Assembly: GCF_026130045.1 (NCBI RefSeq)
Contig: NZ_JAIBNX010000019.1
Span: forward strand, 1-53,783
From: Micromonospora sp. CPCC 205371
Lineage (GTDB): Bacteria > Actinomycetota > Actinomycetes > Mycobacteriales > Micromonosporaceae
Direction: 5' to 3'
Length of the DNA stretch: 53,783 nucleotides
Part shown: positions 49,176 to 53,783 of the stretch, piece after piece
How positions within the stretch are numbered: position 1 is the first letter of the stretch
Layout: each line of letters opens with the position of its first letter
Translations under genes and position numbers: made by a program
The notes under the pieces: generated by a model
What the model was told of the DNA's origin: nothing
What the model saw: the letters and a program-made list of their open reading frames with translations, nothing else
The model's database searches: none

Positions 49176-50699
49176 ATGGAACTTCTCGACAACCTCGCGC
49201 TGGGCTTCTCGACGGCCCTCCTGATCCAGAACGTCCTCTACTGCTTCGTGGGCGTCCTGCTCGGAACAGCGGTCGGCGTGCTGCCCGGCATCGGGCCGAC
49301 GGCGACGGTGGCGATGCTGCTGCCGATCACGTTCAGCTTCGAGCCCGTGACAGCGCTGATCATGCTGGCCGGCATCTATTACGGCGCGCAGTACGGCGGC
49401 TCGACCACTGCGATCCTGATCAACCTCCCGGGTGAGTCGTCGGCCGCGGTCACCGCTCTCGACGGCCACGCGATGGCCCGCCAGGGCCGAGCCGGCCCCG
49501 CCCTGGCCGCCGCCGCGATCGGGTCGTTCATCGCCGGAACGGTGGCCACCGTCGCCCTGGCCGTCGCAGCACCACCACTGGCCAGCGTCGCGCTGCGATT
49601 CGGCCCGGCGGACTATTTCTCGCTGGTGCTGTTCGGCCTGATCGTGTCGATCGCGTTGGCGCGCGGCTCGACGCTCAAGGCCCTGGCGATGATCGCGCTC
49701 GGCGTCGCGTTCGGCACGGTGGGCCAGGACATCTACACCGGCACGCCCCGGTTCGTGTTCGGCCAGCGCGAGCTGTACGGCGGCATCGACTTCGTGTCGG
49801 TCGCCGTCGGCATGTTCGGGGTGGCGGAAATTCTCAGAAACCTAGAGAACCAGCGCAACCTGGGGCACGAGCAGACCCGCGGCGCCGTCGTCAGCAAGGT
49901 GAAAAACCTCTGGCCGACCAGCGAGGACCGGCGCCGGATCGTCGGCCCGATCCTGCGCGGCACCGGTCTGGGCACCGCGCTCGGCGTACTGCCCGGCGGC
50001 GGCCACGTGCTGGCGTCGTTCACCTCGTACGCCGTCGAGAAGCGGGTCTCGAAGCGGCAGCGGGAGTTCGGCAACGGCGCGATCGAGGGCGTGGCCGGCC
50101 CCGAGTCGGCGAACAACGCCGCCGCGCAGACTTCGTTCATCCCGCTGCTCACCCTTGGACTGCCGGCTCACCCTGTGATGGCGCTGATGGTCGGCGCGTT
50201 CATCGTCCACGGCATAACCCCGGGACCAAACGTCATCACCGACGAACCGGCGCTGTTCTGGGGCCTGATCGCGTCGATGTGGATCGGCAACGCGCTGCTC
50301 CTGCTGCTGAACCTGCCACTGATCGGCATCTGGGTACGCATGCTGCGCATCCCCTACGAGGTGCTGTTCCCGATGATCATCCTGTTCGCGGCGATCGGCA
50401 CCTATTCCCTGGGGTTCAACGCGTACGACGTCTACGCGATCGTGTTCTTCGGAATCCTGGGCTACATCCTGATCAAATGCGGCTGCGAGCCAGCGCCGCT
50501 GCTGCTCGGCTTCGTCCTCGGCCCTCTGCTCGAAGAGAACCTGCGGCGGGCACTCATCATCTCCCGCGGCGACGCGTCGGTGTTCCTGACCCGGCCGATC
50601 TCAGCGGCGCTCCTCGCCCTGGCGGCGGCCGCGCTCGTCGTCGCCGTCCTGCCGGCGATCCGCAAGCGCCGCGAGGTCGTGTTCGCCGACGAGGAGTAG
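49176..50699 (+). CDS. tctA: Tripartite tricarboxylate transporter, large membrane subunit
   Basis: A 507-residue polytopic protein of TctA type. Signature blocks seen are [18 protein letters not shown] with [20 protein letters not shown], the [19 protein letters not shown] stretch, [36 protein letters not shown] and [21 protein letters not shown]. The paired G/P-rich re-entrant loops form the transport site. Twenty bases separate it from tctB; RBS is weak (GAGG). About twelve hydrophobic helices. A small stem-loop follows before the reductase gene. Confidence 0.95.
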   Translation: MELLDNLALGFSTALLIQNVLYCFVGVLLGTAVGVLPGIGPTATVAMLLPITFSFEPVTALIMLAGIYYGAQYGGSTTAILINLPGESSAAVTALDGHAMARQGRAGPALAAAAIGSFIAGTVATVALAVAAPPLASVALRFGPADYFSLVLFGLIVSIALARGSTLKALAMIALGVAFGTVGQDIYTGTPRFVFGQRELYGGIDFVSVAVGMFGVAEILRNLENQRNLGHEQTRGAVVSKVKNLWPTSEDRRRIVGPILRGTGLGTALGVLPGGGHVLASFTSYAVEKRVSKRQREFGNGAIEGVAGPESANNAAAQTSFIPLLTLGLPAHPVMALMVGAFIVHGITPGPNVITDEPALFWGLIASMWIGNALLLLLNLPLIGIWVRMLRIPYEVLFPMIILFAAIGTYSLGFNAYDVYAIVFFGILGYILIKCGCEPAPLLLGFVLGPLLEENLRRALIISRGDASVFLTRPISAALLALAAAALVVAVLPAIRKRREVVFADEE

Positions 50700-50710
50700 G
50701 CCCACCTGCG

Positions 50711-50726
50711 GCCGCTGGGCAGCGGC
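50711..50726 (+). terminator. Small stem-loop after tctA
   Basis: GCCGCT-GGGC-AGCGGC has perfect 6-bp arms, 12 bases after the tctA stop; no T-run. It may end the tct transcript or be part of the reductase promoter. Confidence 0.35.
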
Positions 50727-50732
50727 ACCGAC

Positions 50733-50738
50733 TACGGT
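50733..50738 (+). promoter_or_regulatory. -10 element of the aldo/keto reductase gene (leaderless type)
   Basis: TACGGT followed after six bases by the GTG at 50745; no Shine-Dalgarno between. Confidence 0.5.
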
Positions 50739-50744
50739 GAGCTT

Positions 50745-51794
50745 GTGGAGTACAGGGCGCTGGGCCAGTCGGGCCTCCAGGTTTCGGTGTTGTCGATGGG
50801 CACGATGACCTTCGGCGGCAAGGGCGGTTTCGCCAACGTCGGCACGACCGGTGTCGACGAGGCGCGGAAGCAGGTCGACCGCTGCCTCGACGCCGGTATC
50901 AATCTCATCGACACCGCCGACGTGTACTCGGACGGCGCGTCCGAGGAGATCGTCGGCGAGGTGCTGCGTGGCCGCCGCGACGACCTGCTGCTCGCGACCA
51001 AGGTGCGCTTCCGGATGGGCCCAGGCCCCAACGACGCCGGCCTGTCCAGACACCACATCATCGCCGGTTGCGAGGCGAGCCTGCGGCGGCTCCAGACCGA
51101 CCACATCGACCTGTACCAGCTGCACGAGTGGGACGGGCTGACGCCGCTGGAAGAGACGTTCGAGGCGCTGGACCTGCTGGTCCGGGCGGGCAAGGTGCGG
51201 TACGTCGGAGTGTCCAACTTCGCCGGCTGGCAGCTGATGAAGGCCATCGGCACGGCCCAACTCGGCGGCCTGCCCCGGCCGGTCAGCCAGCAGATCTACT
51301 ACTCGTTGCAGGCGCGTGACTCCGAGTACGAGCTGATCCCGGCGGCCGTCGACCAGGGGCTCGGCGTGCTGGTGTGGAGCCCCCTCGCCGGCGGCCTGCT
51401 CTCGGGCAAATACCGCCGCGACCACGAGGCGCCCGCCGGCAGCCGCCAGCTCACCGACTGGGACGAGCCGCCCGTGTACGACCAGGACAAGCTCTACGAC
51501 ACTGTCGAGGTCCTGGTACAGGTCGGCGAGGCGCACGGCGTGTCGGCCGCGCAGGTGGCGCTGGCCTGGCTGCTCGGCCGTCCCGCGGTGAGCACGGTGG
51601 TGGTCGGAGCCCGGACCGGCGAGCAGCTCGCCGACAACCTCGCGGCCGCCGACCTCGGGCTCCCCGCCGACGGGCGGCGGGGGCTCGTCGAGGGCAGCGC
51701 GCCGCCCCTGCTGTGCCCCGACCGGCCCCAGGCCAAGACGGCCCGCGACCGCCTCTCCCCCGCAGACCTCACGCTGCTCGGCCCTCACCTGTAG
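50745..51794 (+). CDS. Aldo/keto reductase
   Basis: A 349-residue NADPH-dependent oxidoreductase with the complete catalytic tetrad by pattern: Asp in LIDTADVYSDGASEE, Tyr in the same block, Lys in LLATKVRF, His in YQLHEWDGLTPLEE. NADPH-binding residues follow in VVVGARTGEQLADNLAAADL. It belongs to the AKR12/AKR11-like bacterial subgroup (VRYVGVSNFAGWQLM, VWSPLAGGLLSGKY). The substrate is unknown. Close spacing to tctA (45 bases) might suggest joint transcription, but a leaderless promoter is present. Confidence 0.93.
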   Translation: MEYRALGQSGLQVSVLSMGTMTFGGKGGFANVGTTGVDEARKQVDRCLDAGINLIDTADVYSDGASEEIVGEVLRGRRDDLLLATKVRFRMGPGPNDAGLSRHHIIAGCEASLRRLQTDHIDLYQLHEWDGLTPLEETFEALDLLVRAGKVRYVGVSNFAGWQLMKAIGTAQLGGLPRPVSQQIYYSLQARDSEYELIPAAVDQGLGVLVWSPLAGGLLSGKYRRDHEAPAGSRQLTDWDEPPVYDQDKLYDTVEVLVQVGEAHGVSAAQVALAWLLGRPAVSTVVVGARTGEQLADNLAAADLGLPADGRRGLVEGSAPPLLCPDRPQAKTARDRLSPADLTLLGPHL

Positions 51795-51871
51795 GGCCCT
51801 GCCACGTGCGTTCGCCCTTGATCGGCGGGGATAGGGGCGGCGGCCGCGCGGAGGGCGGGCGCCGCCTGGCG

Positions 51872-52711
51872 TTAGTGCTTGTCGTCGCGGTCTATGCGGA
51901 GCTCGCGTTCTAGCTTGGCTACCAGGGCGCGGAGGTCGTCGAGGTGTTGGCTGATCATGATGCGGTCGAACTCGTCGGGGACGCCGTCGTGGTCATCGTC
52001 GGCGCCGATCCGCTCGGTCATCTCCAGGCGCCGGGCCTCCTCCATGGAGTTGACGATGACGGCGATCAGGATGTTCAGCAGCAGGTTCGCGGTGATCAGC
52101 ACGTAGCTGACGTAGTACACGAGAGTCCACGGGGAGACCGCCATGCCCTGCTCGATCAGGTCGGGCAGCGTCTCCAGGGACAGCAGCACGAACAGCGTCA
52201 GCACCGCCCGCCCGATAGTGCCGTATTCGTCCGGGTACCGGTCGCCGAAGATGAGCCACCCCGCCATCCCGTACACGTACAGCGTCACCATCGCCAGTGC
52301 GAGGAAGCCGCCCACCCCGGGCAGGCTGCGCAACAGCGCCGCCACGATCGTGCGCAGGCCGGGCGAGAAGCGTACGAGCCGCACGACCCGCGCGATCCGG
52401 ATGATGCGCAGCACGGGTGACTCGCCGTGCAAGCCGGGGAGGAAGGCGGCGGCGATCACCACGAAGTCGAACACGTTCCAGCCGTGCTTGAAGAAGTCCT
52501 GGGGACGGCGGCCGTGCGCCACGATGCGGATGGCGATCTCGGCGACGAACACGCCGCGGAAGGTCCACTCCAGACCGTGCAGCAGCGGTCGGGCGGTGCC
52601 GAGGTGCTCGTACGTCTCGATGCCCAGCACGATCGCGTTCGCGATGATGGCGAAGACGATGAACACCTCGAAGATCCGCGACTCGGTAATCCTCCGGCAT
52701 CGATCGACCAC
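51872..52711 (-). CDS. Voltage-gated-type single-domain cation channel with Ca-binding-like loop
   Basis: A 279-residue six-helix ion channel. S1 IFEVFIVFAIIANAIVLGI, S2 FRGVFVAEIAIRIVAHG, S3 WNVFDFVVIAAAFL, S4 with repeated Arg (RIIRIARVVRLVRFSPGLRT), S5 GFLALAMVTLYVYGMAG, pore loop TLFVLLSLETLPDL, S6 VLITANLLLNILIAVIVNSM. BacNav channels have TLESW in the filter; here SLETLPDL keeps the Glu but not the Trp/Ser, so ion selectivity is unclear. After S6 comes DDDHDGVPDEFD, a DxDxDG loop like an EF hand or TSP3 repeat, and then a C-terminal coiled coil (LDDLRALVAKLERELRI). The GTG has no RBS; the minus-strand TACGCT at 52718-52723 lies six bases before it. Confidence 0.88.
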   Translation of the reverse strand: MVDRCRRITESRIFEVFIVFAIIANAIVLGIETYEHLGTARPLLHGLEWTFRGVFVAEIAIRIVAHGRRPQDFFKHGWNVFDFVVIAAAFLPGLHGESPVLRIIRIARVVRLVRFSPGLRTIVAALLRSLPGVGGFLALAMVTLYVYGMAGWLIFGDRYPDEYGTIGRAVLTLFVLLSLETLPDLIEQGMAVSPWTLVYYVSYVLITANLLLNILIAVIVNSMEEARRLEMTERIGADDDHDGVPDEFDRIMISQHLDDLRALVAKLERELRIDRDDKH

Positions 52712-52717
52712 CGCGCC

Positions 52718-52723
52718 AGCGTA
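52718..52723 (-). promoter_or_regulatory. -10 element of the ion-channel gene (leaderless type)
   Basis: Minus-strand TACGCT, six bases before the GTG start of the channel gene. Confidence 0.45.
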
Positions 52724-52772
52724 CGGCCCGCCGCCCAGCGGGCGATCAAGAGAGCAACGCCGGCACCGGAGG

Positions 52773-52807
52773 GGCTACGGCCCGGTGAGGGGCGCCGGGC
52801 CGTAGCC
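52773..52807. promoter_or_regulatory. 13-bp inverted repeat covering the FAH promoter
   Basis: GGCTACGGCCCGG (52773-52785) and CCGGGCCGTAGCC (52795-52807) pair perfectly around nine bases. The right arm contains most of the -10 (TAGCCT at 52803-52808). As DNA it could be an operator dyad; as RNA it would be transcribed only from the channel side, where it is upstream of the start. Confidence 0.55.
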
Positions 52808-52808
52808 T
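52803..52808 (+). promoter_or_regulatory. -10 element of the FAH gene (leaderless type)
   Basis: TAGCCT, six bases before GTG 52815, without a Shine-Dalgarno. Confidence 0.55.
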
Positions 52809-52814
52809 GGGGGC

Positions 52815-53651
52815 GTGCTGATCCACGTCGAGCACCCCGTGCACGGCCGCCGCTGGGTGGTCCGCCGCAACGGCCAGTTGCTCGCCCTCGACCAGACCCT
52901 GGCCGGCCTGCTGGCCATGCCCCTGCCCGAGGCGCGGGCCGTGTACGAGGCGGCCGCCGCGCCCGCCGACGCCGCCGGCACGGTGCTCGCGCCCGTGGAC
53001 GTGCAGGAGGTGTGGGCCGCCGGCGTGACGTACCAGCGCAGCCGGGAGGGGCGACGCGAGGAGTCCGAGCCGGCCGGGCACGGCAAGCTGTACGACCACG
53101 TGTACGCCGCCGACCGCCCCGAGCTGTTCTTCAAGAGCACCGCCGCGCGGGTCGTCGCCGACGGCGAGCCGGTCGGCATCCGCGCCGACTCCGGCTGGGA
53201 CGTGCCCGAGGCCGAGCTGGGCCTCGTCGTCAACGCCGCGGGCGAGATCTTCGGCTACACCGTCGGCAACGACATGAGCAGCCGATCGATCGAGGGCGAG
53301 AACCCGCTGTACCTGCCGCAGGCCAAGATCTACAGCCGCGCGTGCGCACTGGGGCCGGCGATCGTGCCGGCGTGGCAGGTGCAGGGCCCGTTCGACGTGG
53401 CGGTGCGGGTCGAGCGTGACGGCGCCGACGCGTACACCGGCACCACCTCGACCGCGCAGCTGGCCCGCCAGCCCGAGGAGCTGGTCGACTGGCTGACCCG
53501 GTCGCTCGACTTCCCCGCCGGCGCCGGGCTGCTCACCGGCACCGGCGTCGTGCCCGACCGTGGCTTCACCCTCCCCCCCCGCGGCCTCGGCGGCATTGAC
53601 ATCGCCGGCGTCGGAACGCTGCACAACCCCGTGACCGTGGTCGGCCGTTAG
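52815..53651 (+). CDS. Fumarylacetoacetate hydrolase-family protein
   Basis: A 278-residue enzyme of the FAH superfamily, which act as hydratases, isomerases or C-C hydrolases on keto acids. Pattern seen: VWAAGVTYQRSREGRREES, PELFFKSTAARVVADGEPVG (metal and substrate region), WDVPEAELGLVVNAAGEIFG with the acidic metal ligand, GYTVGNDMSSRSIEGENPLY, and GLLTGTGVVPD. The motif DSGWDVPEAELGLV points to the branch found beside aldehyde dehydrogenases in sugar-acid catabolism (2-keto-3-deoxy-acid dehydratase/hydrolase type); the substrate is not proven. The segment after TGTGVVPDRGFTL, usually xPGDxVxIxIxGxGTL, reads PPRGLGGIDIAGVGTL, with an 8-C run at 53573-53580, so a sequence error is possible. 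The next gene follows after nine bases. Confidence 0.88.
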   Translation: MLIHVEHPVHGRRWVVRRNGQLLALDQTLAGLLAMPLPEARAVYEAAAAPADAAGTVLAPVDVQEVWAAGVTYQRSREGRREESEPAGHGKLYDHVYAADRPELFFKSTAARVVADGEPVGIRADSGWDVPEAELGLVVNAAGEIFGYTVGNDMSSRSIEGENPLYLPQAKIYSRACALGPAIVPAWQVQGPFDVAVRVERDGADAYTGTTSTAQLARQPEELVDWLTRSLDFPAGAGLLTGTGVVPDRGFTLPPRGLGGIDIAGVGTLHNPVTVVGR

Positions 53652-53660
53652 GAGCTTGCC

Positions 53661-53783
53661 GTGTCGCAAATCGTGAGTACCTCCCCGCAGGCGCCCCACG
53701 ACGTCGTCGTCCAGGCGCCCGACAGCGCCCGATCCCAGGTCGCCGCCGCCGGCGGACCCACCCCCGCCGCCGTGCCCGCCCTG
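53661..53783 (+). CDS. Aldehyde dehydrogenase, N-terminal part (cut by window end)
   Basis: From GTG 53661, with RBS AGGAG, 41 codons fit in the window: MSQIVSTSPQAPHDVVVQAP and so on. The N-terminus matches that of aldehyde dehydrogenases found directly after FAH genes in actinomycetes (semialdehyde dehydrogenase type). The last part (GGPTPAAVPAL) is nearly all Pro/Ala/Gly where relatives have a charged helix ending in QPAW, so the final bases may be unreliable. Family assignment rests on a short N-terminus plus context. Confidence 0.5.
   Translation, partial: MSQIVSTSPQAPHDVVVQAPDSARSQVAAAGGPTPAAVPAL

Noticed and set aside
51795-51871. Terminator between the convergent reductase and channel genes
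   Set aside because: GGCGGC/GCCGCC pairing exists but the hairpin is imperfect with a large loop and no T-run; too weak to report.
1-53783. CRISPR arrays, tRNA or rRNA genes
   Set aside because: No regularly spaced direct repeats and no T-loop/anticodon-arm pattern or rRNA-like sequence were seen by eye; short tRNAs could still escape a manual scan.
1-53783. A biosynthetic gene cluster
   Set aside because: No PKS, NRPS, terpene cyclase, lanthipeptide or other core enzyme is present; regulators and transporters here are paired with their own small operons.

Overview
The window is high-GC DNA with GTG as well as ATG starts, leaderless-type promoters (TAnnnT followed closely by the start codon), NarL-type sensor/regulator pairs, secreted carbohydrate-active enzymes with CBM13/CBM35-like modules and many secreted alpha/beta hydrolases. 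This fits the chromosome of a filamentous actinomycete; Micromonosporaceae is my best guess but is inference. The first and last genes are cut by the window ends. I saw no rRNA, tRNA, CRISPR array, integrase or intact insertion sequence.

Layout. 1-5.4 kb: the end of a phosphoketolase gene, a LysR regulator, a frameshifted HExxH metalloprotease-like lipoprotein, and a divergent NarL-type two-component pair. 5.4-14.8 kb: a two-gene minus-strand unit of a secreted LamG-type protein followed by a 1,958-residue secreted RHS/YD-repeat protein whose tail is glycine-rich and then strongly hydrophobic. 14.9-22.5 kb: VOC protein, hydrolase and AraC regulator; a CBM35-CE2-like esterase; a MOSC protein lacking its expected cysteine; and a TetR / drug-efflux MFS / Eis-like acetyltransferase group.

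22.5-28.1 kb is the most unusual region. A membrane protein ending in a pre-CHAT helical region is divergent from a stand-alone CHAT (caspase-like) protease carrying a His-Cys dyad. The protease gene is followed by a small protein with a possible zinc ribbon (4-bp overlap) and a second membrane protein. Both divergent promoters look leaderless, and each carries a palindrome.

28.1-40.4 kb: a cupin; two TAP-type secreted hydrolases flanking an Ag85/esterase-D-like protein; a second NarL-type pair; a Tat-exported hydrolase; and a LacI regulator divergent from a GH93-like/CBM13 exo-glycanase with clear LacI-type operators between them. 40.5-47.6 kb: an autoregulated PadR-ABC transporter operon; a DUF151-like/FHA fusion with a GarA-like Thr-Thr motif; a decayed VOC gene; small unknown proteins; and an ArsR-SRPBCC operon. 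47.6-53.8 kb: a complete tripartite tricarboxylate transporter (tctCBA), an aldo/keto reductase, a voltage-gated-type ion channel with a DxDxDG loop and coiled coil, and the start of a FAH-aldehyde dehydrogenase catabolic unit.

Three places (about 20.87-20.94, 53.57-53.60 and 53.73-53.78 kb) have unusually G/C-monotonous sequence that breaks family conservation. The frameshift at about 2.03 kb may likewise be either real or a sequence error.
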